From positions 152,010 to 216,009 of the forward strand of contig VZRZ01007729.1 of the NCBI GenBank assembly GCA_013398175.1: a DNA stretch of 64,000 bases, written 5' to 3'. Numbering within the stretch: the first letter of the stretch is position 1; every line of letters starts with the position of its first letter. The notes beneath the pieces were generated by a model. It was not told where the DNA came from and did no database searches. It saw nothing but the letters and a program-made list of their open reading frames with translations. A program made the position numbers and the translations under genes. This document shows positions 23,101-36,500 of this stretch, one piece after another. The DNA comes from Climacteris rufus (Eukaryota > Chordata > Aves > Passeriformes > Climacteridae).

Positions 23101-25568
23101 CTTCTTATTTTCAGTCTCCATACATCTCTTTCCATTACTGTATCCATGACTCTTGGAACTATACTAATTGAAACCCGAAATAAGAAAGGAGTTTAAAATT
23201 GCCATGTCTCTCAAAACTCAAGGTGAACCAAAATATTTAAAGATTTAAAAAATTTGCTAGAATTACGTTATTTTTATTTATTTGGTTGTTTTTGCTTTAA
23301 TAGGGTTAATATTTTCTTGTTCCTCAGAAACAAGGAGAATGAGTACTTGCCTCTTTTTTTTTCTAGTGTGAGAATTATCTCTAAATTCCTCTAAAGAACA
23401 CAACTTCAGGACATGACACTCAGAAAGAAAAATTCAGTGCCAAGAGTTAGCATTAATTCAATGCAGTTGATACTACTAATCTTTTTTAGGGAATCTTCAA
23501 TGAACATATCCATATTAGATTTCCTTCCTTTGCTTGTACCCTGGTTGCTAAGGAGAATGAATGATAAACATAAGAAACATGTCTAATTAGCAGCACAAAT
23601 GTAGGGATCAGGAAGATCAGGCTGAGAACTGTGCAGAGCTCTCTGAGAGGCAGGAGAATTTGTTCTGTACTATACTGAAGTGACAAGTGATTTCAGGTTC
23701 TAAATCTCACAGTTGCTGTATTTATAGATAAGAGTTTCCAGGTAAATTTCTCCAGGTAACACAGTTTCTGTGTTATTTTCTATATATTAGACAAAAAAAT
23801 ATTTGTCTATTTTTCTATTTAATCAATTTTTCTAACATTTGTCTATTTGTTTATCTGACTTCTGCATGAATAAGCACCTGTCCTTGACTGAGCCTTGTAC
23901 CATATTTTGTCCCATCAAATGGATGTTCAGCATATGGTTGGGAAAAGTGTAAGACTTAATTAGGCTTAATTGTGGCATAATGGGGAATTACAGCAGAGAC
24001 CACTGGAAAAGTAGTTTTTGCTGCTACATACTGTAAGTGAAAAAAGGAATGAAAAGAGTTGACATGCTAGAAGAGAAAAGAAAGAAGTAATGATTTAAAA
24101 AAACACAAACTGGATTGTAGCACATAGTATTGGTGTACAGGGGTGGTGTTGAAGGGCTTAGGGAAACAGCTAATGAATGAAGAGAGAGGTCTGTGTCCAT
24201 GTTGACACATTTATATGAACTTATGCAAATGGTTTTCCTATTGCACTTCTGGGTACATCTTTGTCATAGTCAGGTGTGAGGGAGAAGAATGATAGAGAGA
24301 AGGGAATAGGAAGAAGAAAATCTAGGAGAAATATAAGAAGTCTTTATCTGTTGTCAGGCTGAAAGAATATAAAGTCTTCATATTTCCCAGATGCAACCTG
24401 AAAGTCAGGTGTAAATTTTATACTAGCTATAGTAATTTTATCAAGGTCAAGCAAATTTCACGCTAAACTAGGCGAACCTCTGTCTACATAGAGCAAATGA
24501 AATACTTTAAACACCATGTTGTGGTTACAGGAGTTTTAGAAAGGGCAGAAACAACCTGAATACAAAAGTAGATGAAAAATAGTAGTTTGCATTATGAAAC
24601 TTTCAGAGCAACATTGTACAATTCATTGAAATAGTAACAGCATTGACTATTATAATGATTTACAGAGCACAAAGGACTTCACATTTTAGAGAAGCTAGAG
24701 TGAATCTTGAATAGAAAAACTGAGCGATATCAGACAGACCTGAAGAAAAACTTGAACATTCTATGCTCAAATCTCAAAGTTTGAATGTTATCCTTGTATT
24801 TATACACTTAGCTCTGAACAGAACTCTGCTCTTGAGTTCAGAAGAGAAAGGGCATTAGCTATGGGATTTTTTTCTGATTCTGGGAAAATATTGCAGAATG
24901 CAGACTGTTCAGAAATATCATGTTCTAAATAAGTTTCCTGCATAAGAATTAAATAAATAAAAGAGAACTCCATAGTCTGGTTTTGAAGATAAGCTTGAAT
25001 CTGATCCAACCATAAACAAATACTGCTATTTGAAGTCTATGAGTACAGCATATGAAATTACTGACTTGTGTTACAAGAATGATTGTGGCTTCTTATTTAC
25101 TAACTCTGAAATCTGACAATGCATGTTCCAATAGGTTAAAACTGATAATTTGTTAAAGTGACAGTTTAGTAGCTCAATAAAAAATAATATTAAAACACCC
25201 TTAAGCTGACCTATCAGAAGCAAACAAGCACCTGAACTCAAGTTTGCCTTATCTCCAGCTTGCTGTCTTCTGTAAAGCAGTCAGCTACTGTTGGCTAAAC
25301 ATGATAGGGAAATAAGGTAGAAATTGCTATGCTATTGCTCCATTTTTTTTAAACTCCAGTGGTTGCTTTGCTGTCAATAATGCTACTTCACCAGACAGGT
25401 AGACTGACAGGCCAGATTTAAGGCCTGCAGGTTTCAGTTTTACTTCTGAAGGGTTATGTCCTTATTTTAGCTTTGATTGGCCTTGAGCTGAGGACAGAAG
25501 TTGCTTGTATTTTGTGAATGGAACAGATTAGAAAAGGACATGCTATATCAGTTACACTGATCAGTTAC
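20133..25568. other. Non-coding sequence, no identifiable element
   Basis: This is AT-rich unique-looking sequence. The minus-strand frame at 21245-21649 (134 codons) is the longest uninterrupted frame outside the gap-spanning artefacts. It has no recognisable domain, a biased lysine/phenylalanine composition and no splice or promoter context, so I do not call it a gene. Confidence 0.45.
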
Positions 25569-25624
25569 AATAAAAAAAAAAAAAACAAGCAAAACCCAAA
25601 ACAAAACAAAACCAAAAAAACCCA
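25569..25624. repeat. A-rich low-complexity tract
   Basis: A run of A is followed by AAAAC and AAAACC-type units. It could be the decayed tail of a plus-strand retroposed element, but no body is recognisable upstream. Confidence 0.75.
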
Positions 25625-25957
25625 GCAGAAAACCAATACACTCTAGAAAGTCTTTACTGATTTTGCCTGTCTCTAAATCCAGATATTATATGACTGCAGT
25701 ATAAAAAACTTAAAGGAATGACAGAATTTATAATTCAGTTTCAGGGAAATTTCAGGTGTGCTTCAAAAGATATTTGAAGCAACATCAAAAACTGCAGTTA
25801 TGGCACAGAATCACTATAAGAATGCTACTTAAGCTCGTGGGATTTTTTAGCTTCTTATCTATAAAAGAATGTTTTTATGGCTTAGTCATGGCCTTCAGAA
25901 AGACTTAAATGTGTTGTGGCAGTCTAGGAAATATATGTGTGAACAACTAGATCTATT

Positions 25958-26342
25958 AGAATCATAGAATTATTAAGGTTGGATCATCAAGTCCAGCCAT
26001 CAACCCAGCACTACCACCATGTTCACCACTAAACCATGTCCTCAGGTGCCATATCTATGAGTTTTTTTGACCATTTCCAGAGATGATAATTCCACTGTGT
26101 CCCTGGGCAGTCTCTTCCGATGCTTGACAACTCTTTCCATGGAGTAGTTTTTCTGAAAGTATAATCTAAGCTTCCTCTGGTGCAACTTGGGACCATTTCC
26201 TCTTGACCTTGAGAGAAGAGTCTGACACCCACTTGGGTTCAACCTTCTTTCACGTGGTTGTAGAGAGCAATAAGGTCTCCCCTGAGCCTGCTTTTTTTCT
26301 GGCTAAGCATCCTCAGCTCCCTCAGCCACTCCCCCAAAGGAC
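25958..26342 (-). mobile_element. CR1 LINE 3' fragment (truncated)
   Basis: The left edge reads AGAATCATAGAATT, the reverse complement of the ATTCTATGATTCT-type terminus that ends avian CR1 elements. The element is therefore on the minus strand with its 3' end at the left. Across the following 380 bases the sequence follows the avian CR1 pattern: AACCCAGCACTACCACC, then CTAAACCATGTCC, then CCCTGGGCAGTCTCTTCC, then AGAGAGCAATAAGGTCTCCC. It is 5'-truncated near 26342, as is usual for CR1. The two short minus-strand frames at about 26029-26242 are remains of its 3' region and are not host genes. Divergence is substantial (small indels and substitutions), so it is not a recent insertion. Confidence 0.92.
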
Positions 26343-29300
26343 AAACTAAAGCTACTGCAGAAATGGCAGTGGATGTTACTGGTCAGGGAAATTGGGTGGT
26401 TTAATCACTGAGAAACATTCTCCTTCTTTTCAGGAAATACGGGAAGGGAAGCATAAGAAGAGATGGACCTGTACAGGAGTAAAATATATCAACCTGATAA
26501 ATGTTCATCTGGAGAGATCTACTAGAGCTGTGATATGTGTTTAATTTTATGCACAGCAAGTACTTCCTGGAAAAACAAACCAAGACAGTGCATATGTCTT
26601 TGTGAGACAGAATCCTGAATTTAAAGTATCACCAAGTTAGAACTTCGAAAGCATCGCCACCCATCAGATGCCAGTAAAATACTCATCAGCCTCTTCTTGA
26701 TTTACTTCAGATATATTCACTGCTCTCTACAGAGGCTAATGGTTGCAATGGGATGCTCTGTTGGTAGAAATAAATAAATCTGACAGAGAAATCTGATCAT
26801 GGAAACGGCCCATCAAAATGGTGTAGATCATGATAATCACTTTCACCTGAGAGTGCTGTCAGGTAATACATCTTCCTATATGCATATACGTGGCCCTAAT
26901 CATTTTACATCATTGAGAAAATGTCTGAAAAAATGCTTGAAAAAATAGCTGGTGCACAGATGTAGCTTTAGAGAGCAGTGAAGGACAAGTGAGTTCCATG
27001 TCTGAATAGTTTAGGTTATTGCTATGGGGTGAAAATTTAGTTCATACAAGCCAATGAGGCTTTGTCATCGTGGTGTTCCAACCAGCTGTTCACAGGTGGT
27101 GTGCTATTGTAACTGCACTCAAAATAGCATTGGCTTTTTTTAAGCCGTAATGATAATTGAAAGTTTGGCAGTAAAACACTTCAGATCATTCCACTTTCAG
27201 CTTGCTTGGTGGAGTTAGTTAAAGGAAGTACAATACGCTGAATCTCTGGCAATTGCTTGGGAGCAGCTTTTGTGGCTGTGGCTAGGCTTTAAAAAGGAAA
27301 GCTATACATAGCATAAGCATGTATCATTTAGAATATCACTTTTCTTGCTGTGTAGGACAATGGGATGTGAGATTAGCTGGAGTGCCTGTGCTAGCAGAGT
27401 AGCACTGGTATTTCTTAGCCAGGGTCCATGGTGCTGCTCAGGAAATACAATACAGACTGTTGACTAAGAATCTGTCTGACTTCTTTGGACATTGTCTCAC
27501 TGAAGCTAGGTAAGAAGAATCACATCAAGTTGCTTGTGTGAAGCTGTGTTTCTGAAGTTGGCTTGCTTTTAAAAAGCTGCTCGTGTCATACAGCTTGGGG
27601 AATGTAATAGTTCATGTCTTTTATAATCTACTCGTGTTTTTCCAGAATATTGTTTTTATATTTCATTGAGCTTTGACTGCATTCAGATAGAAGTACATTA
27701 GACAGATAGAGTTTAGTTTAGAATGGGATTTTCCTCTTTTGCAATCAATGGGAATATTACGGTTTATATCTTTGGGAGCAAAACAGGGCCACAAAGAGAT
27801 TTTTTTTTTTTCCCCAGAGCATGCAAGACACCACATTTTGGCATCAGTAGCCTCGCCATTCATCTTAGAAAGATTTTTATAAAATAACTAAAAACATTTG
27901 TTTGAGAAAGATACTTCCCAGTCTGACTCTACACAGTTGAACATTGTCTAATAATTTGCTTCAGTTTATAGGTGGATAACTATTGTTACCAAATTAAATT
28001 GTGTTAGCTTTGTGAACTGACTTTGAATTAGTGCAAATGAGCACATAATAATCAGGGCAGTGAGAATTCATGCTGTTGAAAAATGGGTTAGCTAGTGCTA
28101 CAAATCTGCTTCCCAGGAAAATGGCCAAGTGCAACCTTCAAAGCTCTTATTTTTGCTTGCCTTCAATCAGGAGATGGAATAAACTTAAAAGTGTGAATCA
28201 GATAATTTGTAGGTTAGTGAAAAATGTGAACAAATCTGTAGCTAGGAGCCAAAGTTAGTGGCTGAAATCTGAAAGAACATTTGAAATGAGATAATTCTGG
28301 CTTCATTTAGAGCTTTGTTTTTTGAGTTTATTTCACAGAGACAAAACTGGCTGGGAAATATTTACTGGGGCAGAAGAATTGGGACACACAGACTTTGATC
28401 AAGAACTATTCAATTAAACTGAAATTAGGAAATGATTGGCTAATTTTACTAGGTGAGGCAAAAGCCTAGCTTCAGACTCTGAAGGAAATAGCAGACCTGG
28501 TGTGTCTTTTGTTAAAAGGTGTTGGATTCTTCTATCCTGTATATATGTACAGTTTAGGTCCAACAGCATTGAAATTGCTCATGTTATGCTAGGTTAAAAG
28601 TTAAGGAAAGAGCAGGAAACTTGAGAATAAAGATAAAATAAGAATTTGACTCTACATTTAGAAGAATATATAAAATCCACATCCCATTTTTAGGGACATG
28701 TAAGCATCAGAACAGAGGGGACAGAAAGTGAACGTCTGAATAACTTATCCTTAAACATCCTAAAAATGTATTTTCTTCAAATATGGTTCTCTGCTGCAAT
28801 ATCCTGCATAAGTCTACATTTCTAAAGAAGTAAATGTGTCTCTAGGAACCTTTGGGTTTTTTCCCCCTCTGTCATACTCTTAAGAAGCAGCCTGTTTTTA
28901 AAAGGTTGAGCTTATCTTTGATAACCAATATAAAGTACTCTCTAAGCATGCAGTTTTGTTCAAATAGAGAAAATTGCATGCTTTGTTGAAAAATACTTTA
29001 GCTTCATTGTAGCTACTCTATACTTACCAATCAATTTTATGGTACTTGGATAAATTTCTGCTGTCATAGAGATAGACAAAAAGGATCCCAAGGCAGAATA
29101 ATGGTTGCACTTAGTCTTTTCTATAGTCCATATAGGGGAAAAAAGAAAAGGTAAAAATAAAAATCTAAATATCATTATCAGTTCTTTTCTATGAGTATTC
29201 CTACTAACAGCTTCTCTTGACTACTTAGATTACTCTGGAAAAAAAAAAGAAATCTAGATGTCTTTTTTGAGTCTTTAGTGATTTTTGCGTCGCTCAATTT

Positions 29301-32300
29301 AGCTGTCTAGTAGTCCAAAGGAATGAAAATTGAATTTCAGAATTCAGCCTCAGGCTCTTCCGGATGTATCAGCTTTTTGCTATTCACTCATTCCAGCACC
29401 CATGAGTCAGGACACCAAATGTTCCCAGTGAGGCTGCTTCCAGTGCCACGCTGAAGTTGCAAGCAGTTAGTCACAGATGAAAGCAGCATGCATGAGTATC
29501 CATGTGGCATCAGAAAAAATACCATGGAGATATCTTTTTCAGCTGAATAACACCTGGCTGAGATATTTACAGGCGTAAACAGCCTCATTGTATGTGAAAA
29601 TGGGAAGGAACTTTCCCACCATGAAGCTCTGGGTGAGAGGGCAATGTCAAATTGGCAAGGGTTATCTGTATGCAGAAGCTAGGTTGAATTAACTGAAGAG
29701 TGGAGAGAAATATTAAACCATTTGTAGTTTTTGAAAGTATATTCATTCCACTTTCAAATTATGAGAAGTTGTTAGATTTCCTCAAAGTGTGATTTATATA
29801 ATTACTGTATTATGATTATCTGTATTAAAGGATTTGACATTTTGTAATGGTTTCTAAGATTAAAAGGGAAACTAAACAGATTTTTTTTTCTTTTGAGGGA
29901 AGAGAACTTCATTCAATATTTAAATGAATTCAGTCATTGTTTGACATTCTCTGTTTCAAGATTATGCCTGAATGCAAGATTATGCATTCTGATTTTTTTC
30001 AGTTTCATTGAAACTTCTTGTAAACATAATCTGCAATACAGAATCCATCAAAACCCAAAGTGCAAGGACTCATAGACAGAAAAACACCCCAAACAAAATC
30101 CAACCCATTCTAATTGTTGAGTTAATTAAAATATGCTTGCAGTGATTTTATTTATTTGGTTGATTGGTTTTCTTCAATTTCTGTCATGGAAACACAGAAA
30201 ATATTTGGTTTTGTCAGATTTAAAAATTCCACTTGCTACATTTATCTTGTTATCCAAGCAAGATAATTTATAATTTAAAACCATATGTCATAAACATTTG
30301 TTAAATCTGTATATGAATGATGTTCAAACCAACAAAAGAAATGAAGCAGGGAAAGAAAGAAAAGCAATCAATTTTTTAGATCAGTCAATAGTAGAGCTCA
30401 TATCATTATGAATGCATTACTTCTGTACAGATACTCTATGTTACAACTACTTTGTCAGAGAATTAAGAAATGGAGAAATGTTGTTACTTAGGAAGCTTAA
30501 TTGGCAATATCACGTTTATACCTTGTTTTAAACCCATCTTTGTCTCGTGAGTAAGTCAGTATTTTACGTTTCTGAACTGGTCTGTAAAAAAGAGTTTTGC
30601 TTATTATTGGGAATGTACAGGATGTAATTATAATTTTCTCTCTGTTTGGCTCAAGAGTGGCCTTATTCAGGATGCTTAAGAAGGCTGAAGTCCGCTACTC
30701 TGCATTAGTACTGCCTACTCCCTTTCGTGCTTTCCCTCATCATGGAATGCAGTTGCTCTTGTTGAGTCTGTACAAACTGCTTTACTCCTCCATGTACTAT
30801 TGAGTTGAAGAATGTGTCCATCCTGTTCCACATTTTATGCTGAAAAAACAAAATGTCAAAGGGTCAGATTCTGCATCATAACATACAGTGATAGAGGTGT
30901 ACTTGGTGAAGGCACAGAAAACAAAAAAGCAACTAGCAACTCTCATCCTGAAACCTGAAAATAGTTAGAAAGGCTGTATAGCAAATCAGGCAATGGAAAC
31001 TGGGGTGGAGTCAACCACGTTGGTGTAGAAGAGAGCTAGCACCACTCACAGTCCTGAATTCTGGTGTGTCAAAGTTGGACAATAGTAAAATTTGAAGTAT
31101 GACCAAAACTTTTTGTCATGTCAGGGCAGTCCATATGACTGGAAAGGGAATTCTAAACCCAAAAGTCATGCCTCAGGTTTTGTGGCATATGACCTCTTCA
31201 GAAATGAGACTACTGTTCATTGAGGAAGCAGAGTCCTATGACTTAATCACCAAGATAAGGATTTTTATAGAGGAGTAATTCTTAGTCCCTGTGTTAGTTC
31301 TAGACTACAATGCAAGCAGAAATGCAGAATTCCTGGACCCACATGACAATGGGCTAAGAGGTACTTTACCATGATGTCTGCATTTTTCAGTTTTGTTTTG
31401 AATTTCCTTCTGGACCTTCATTTTTTGGTCTTATAGGGTTTCCATTTTTTACTATACTGTGTTCTGTAGCAAATTACTTGTCACTGAACTGGAAAATTCC
31501 ATGAGGCTAGGCACCAGTCTTCATTTTCTCAGTAAGTCCTATCACCAGAAAGCTACCCCATAGTAAAGGAGTAGTAGGACCGTGGTATCTTTCAACTGAG
31601 ATCTGTGCAATTCTGCTGATTTATTTTAGTATGTACTAAACTAGTAAAGTAAGTTGTTTGGAGTACTTGGGTGGATGACTGCTTTCAGGAAGATGGGAAC
31701 TTTATTGAATTTATGTAATAGCACAGTGTGAGACAAGCAGAGAATTTTCTCAGAAAACTGCAAGTTTTAAATCCTTTGCAATCCTAACTAGGCATTCTTG
31801 AATGAGTTTTCTGAACACAGATATCAGAGTTGCATTAAACTTGTAGCCAGGACTACCCTTTCAACTGAGAGGTGTTATATAAATGGTTTGTTTCAACCGA
31901 GACAAATGTTATATAAATGACAATAAAGTTCTGTGAGGTAGTAATCTGACAAGTAGTACTCTTAAAGTAATCTTAAATTCATTTTAAACCATTCAATTCT
32001 ATAAAAGGCAAAGGTGATTGATTTTGCCTAATTAATTATTTTTTATTTAGTTAGTTTACATTTATAATCAAATAACTGGTTTATTTTCATCTATGTAAAG
32101 ATTATTTTTAAATTTATACAGTCATTTAATAAATTTGATTATTTGTCTTTATTCTGAATTTATAATTGTTTAATACTTTGCTTCTTTAGTTTGCTGTAGT
32201 ACATTTCTAGATGTTAATTAAATTAACATTTTATGAAGGTAAGTAAGTCAAATCCTTTTCAGCAAGTAAATTAAAGTCTTTCAGGATTTCAATAGATGTA

Positions 32301-32850
32301 TAAACTCACTGATTTACTGGCCTGACCAAATATTTCTTATGATTAGAGAGAGGAGACTTGTTAGATATCTGAAACAAATTTGTATTTTCACTGGACAAGA
32401 AGTTCAAAGCAAAAGTGATTTTCATTTACCACTTGTGTTCATCAGATTTTAGATGTCTTAGTGTGAGAATGAAAACGAATCTATACATGCTCCCTCTAAG
32501 CTTAATAATGATTTAAAATAGAAAATATACTTTGTTGTGAGAGCAAAAACTAGCCTGAGTACTAGTATCTTTTTTAGTTGTCAGATTGGACAATGAAAAG
32601 TCCCTGAGGTTCTCTGGCCAATGTAAACCTCTCTTATGTTAATGTTTAATCTGAACTTTGAAGTCAGTTGAGGTGAAACAGGAATATGGATGTGGGATGT
32701 ATAAGAACTGTGCTAGGTGATTAAATGGGACTTTTCTGTATGTCTTGGTTTTTTTAAATGCTTGTAAAGGTAGTCTGTTTGGCTTAAATGCAGACATCCA
32801 TTGCTGACAGCCAAAAATATATTAGATTAATTCTTCTGAAAAAGATGTGG
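26343..32850. other. Non-coding sequence, no identifiable gene
   Basis: Mostly AT-rich sequence without a supportable exon. A small imperfect tandem duplication lies at 31860-31920 and an AT-rich segment with homeodomain-like TAATTA/ATTA cores at 32030-32260; both are listed as findings. The remaining frames are short and featureless. Confidence 0.45.
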
Positions 32851-32911
32851 TTTTTTGTTTGGTTTGGTTTTTTGTTTTGGTTTGGTTTGGTGTGGTTTGG
32901 GGTTTTTTTTT
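32851..32911. repeat. (GGTTT)n-like T/G-rich low-complexity tract
   Basis: Irregular GGTTT, GGTTTT and TGTGG units end in a run of T. It is a simple repeat, with no gene associated. Confidence 0.8.
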
Positions 32912-33486
32912 CCCATTTTTCACTTTACTACAGTGGACATGGGACTTGAATTTGCAAATATTTTAGTATTTTAGTTCTGATACAGTTTGCTCTTTTGGAG
33001 TGAACCTCCTGATCACTCTTGGTTTTGATTAGGTTCTCCTTACTAAGTGGCCTTAGAGCATGTGAACCAGATATCTTTGGGTTGAAATTCAGCTGGAAGT
33101 GCTTCAACTGCTTATAGGCATTCAGTCTGTGCAATCAGGCTAGACCTACTCTGAAATCCTTGTCCCCCAAAACATAAATACAGTGTGCATCAGAACACAA
33201 TGCAAATGCTTCAGTCCATAAATTCACTTATATTGAGTTGCACTGTTTGTTGGTAAAGAAAACCTCAAACATCACTTCTTGTTGGTAGTAGAGACACTAC
33301 AGATAGTGCAGATAACAGGTGAAGGCAAAAAGAGGTGATGGTAACATGCTGGTGGAAAAAACCAAATACAGCAAGTTTTACTATGTCACTGCAAAACTGA
33401 GTACGAAAAAGGGAGTCAGGGCAAGAAGTCACCCTGAGCTGGCAAAACAAATATACAAGCCAAAAATAAAACACTTTTCATATTTA

Positions 33487-33566
33487 ATAAAAACAACAAC
33501 AACAACAACAAACCAACCAAAATAAAACCAAAATAAAAAAACCAAACCAAAACAGAACAAAAAACC
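33487..33566. repeat. (AAC)n microsatellite and A/C-rich tract
   Basis: A (AAC)6-type run is followed by degenerate AACC and AAAATAAAACC units. The valine/phenylalanine-rich minus-strand frame across it is a product of the repeat. Confidence 0.85.
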
Positions 33567-36500
33567 GCCAACATATCTAATATTAATTTTTGTTATTTTT
33601 TTGATGGAAATTTTATACAAAATTAAATTGGTTTTAAAATTTAATCTGGTACTTACAATCCTCAACACCAAAAGTAGTCATTAAATTTGTGCTTATTATG
33701 TTACTAATTAGGGTTTTTTTTTTCCAAACAGTATGAAAAGTATCAATTAAATTTTGTTCATCAAAATTCATGAAGAGGCCAATCCTCCTGTTAAAACAGA
33801 AGTAGAGAGAGAACAGTACAACTATAATAGAATTTCAGAGATGTATTTCCATCAATCATATTTATGAGTACTGTGTAACATACATACATTTTAAAGCTGG
33901 TGGCACCACATTTTGAGCTACAGTTTTTTAGTCTTTTTACATAGAAAAAGGTTGATTACTGATTAGGACATAAAGGAAATTGAATGCAGGAAAAAAAAAA
34001 CTGCTTAAATTAGCAAAATTGCTCAAAGCCTATTTAGCTTTCAAAGCTGTTAAGCAGTCCTGTACTTAAAAACTGGCTGTCAAGGTTAGTACTTTGGATA
34101 GGGCTGTGATGACTGTGCTTTTGGTGGGCAGAATTCAGCTGAGAGCACTCCTCACCATTTGGGACTCACGTCTGTTTTGATTAGAACCTGAAACTCGGCC
34201 TGGTGCCTGGGTAGCCTGGAGCCTCCTGTGGATACTCTCCTTAACCAGACAGACCTAACAGCTTTTGTTTCCTGTAAACTCGTTTCCTCTGGAGATCTGT
34301 GATGACTCAGGTATGCTTTCAATCCCAATCCATTATTTTTTTTCTTCTTCCACCCACAAGCTGCAAAAATATGAAGCAGGCAAGATAAAATTTAGCAAGG
34401 CCAAGTTATAAATTTCTTTAATTGAACTTAATTTCTTCATGGTTTGCTTTCTGCTTTAATTTGGAACAGACACACTGCTTCATGCAGTCCATGTATGATT
34501 ACGTCTGCCTTGTCTTTTAGTTCAGGTCTAGGTCTGCACAAAGACAAATAAGAAAGAAAACACAATACAAACATAAACCCAACTCACTCCAGGGAGTGTA
34601 TTAGTTTTGAATCAGAGAACGTCCTGAAAGCCACAGCTCCTTAGCAGCAGTTTATAGAGTTTGTACCCATAAAGATGTCAAAAGTGGGCAAAACATTTAT
34701 TGCACGTTAATGGGATACTTATATAAGAAACCCTTTAGTTACCTTTTCCCTTTAGAGGAACTGATGGGGTTTTGGAGCATCTTCCATTTTCCCCCTGACT
34801 GCTTTCTTCCCAACACCAGTCATCTGTTGGAAATGTGTCATCAGGTATGTCTCAGCAGCAAGAGAGCCCTAGCTTTTGAAGACACATGGGATTGACCAGA
34901 ATTCTTTTTGAATTCTCAGGCTTAAGCATGCTTCTTTTGAGTTCATTTTTGTATAATGATCCGGTTCACTATGTTTGAAGAGTTTTTATCTATTGAGAAG
35001 AATATTGATGAAGAAATGAGAAAAGGGGCTTTGAAGGAAAACAGGTACAGTAAAACCTGTCAAATAAAATTAATGCAGTAGGGTTTCCTGTATTACATTA
35101 CTTTTATTTAATATTCTTATATAACTACAAAAGTAAATCCCCTGAAAATTGTATTCCCACTGACAGCTTCCCTGCTATTTTATGGTGCATCCTCTATAGT
35201 TAATGGTCTATCACAGCTTCCACTGTAAGTTCTGATTTGTCAAGGCTTTATTGTCGCAACAGAATTGTTGGAAAGGAATTTCATTCTTTGAGAGACTGAA
35301 AAATGAATTTTAGTTTAAATTGATTTAGCCATCTCTAAATTAGACGCAAAGATGGATTGGGTTTTTTTTTTTTCATTTTTCAGGTTTTATCTGTCTTTTT
35401 CTCTAATAGGCCAATTTATTTTCTATTATAAAGTGGAATAGTTGCTCTGAATTTGGTAAAAAGAGCTAGAAGTTTGGCTTCTGGCTAGAATGTCTGTCTC
35501 CAGAATCAAACAAGAGACTATTTTACTGCTTTCAATACACTGCTGATCTGAGTCTACAGATAGGTACTTGCACAATTTTTCAAAAGATACTGAACAGTGG
35601 GACAAATTTATAATGTGTGAAGGAGATGTACAGATGCTCTGCATAGTAAAGCCCTTGACCAGTTCCTGAATTACGGATTTTGTGTGATATTAGCATCACT
35701 ATTTGCTCTTCGGTTTACATCTGCAGCACCTAAATGCTGCTAAAAGGTCTTTACTACTTTTTCAAATCTAAGTAGGTATCATTTGAAAAATTGTCTCTTT
35801 TCCTACCTGCACAGATAAAAGACCAGATGTTGTACTGAATCCCTCATGCTTGTGCCACAGAAGACAGAGCTCTCTCCTGGGCATCCTGCTGCAATGTCAG
35901 GCTCTAACTTACTTGATACAATGGCAAGTAGTGCTGTGGAAAAATTACAGCACATCATTTGCTAAAATGTCACCCATAAGAAAATAATTTTCTCCATAAA
36001 CGATTAAAAAAAATGGAAGTGTGACAATATAACTCCTACATAAAGCCAGTGTTCATCTGTTCTTCTGGACAGAGAAGCAGCAGCATCTGACCATGCTGTA
36101 GCAAGACAAACTCTTTTTTTTTTTTTAACTTATTTTAACAAGGATCCTGGAATAGATCTGAATTGCTACTTTTGACTTGTTCTAGCATATATAAATTCAT
36201 AATTTAGAAACAGCTGTTAATATGTGTTACATATAAATTATTTCTACTCCTCAAAGAGGTAAAAATTCTGATTTCTTTTTTCCATCAAGGTTAAATAATT
36301 GATTTTTTCATGTACAGGACTTGACCTGTAATTTTAAAGAACATCAAATGGAGAGGCAGATTCAATGTTCATATTCAGTGTTAGAGATTAAAATAATGGT
36401 TTAGGTAAGTTGTTCACCGGTTTGAAAATGTCGGTCTGTGAAATTCATAACTTGCTCATTTGTTTCATTACTAACAGAGGAGTCTGATGGAGGTCTATTT

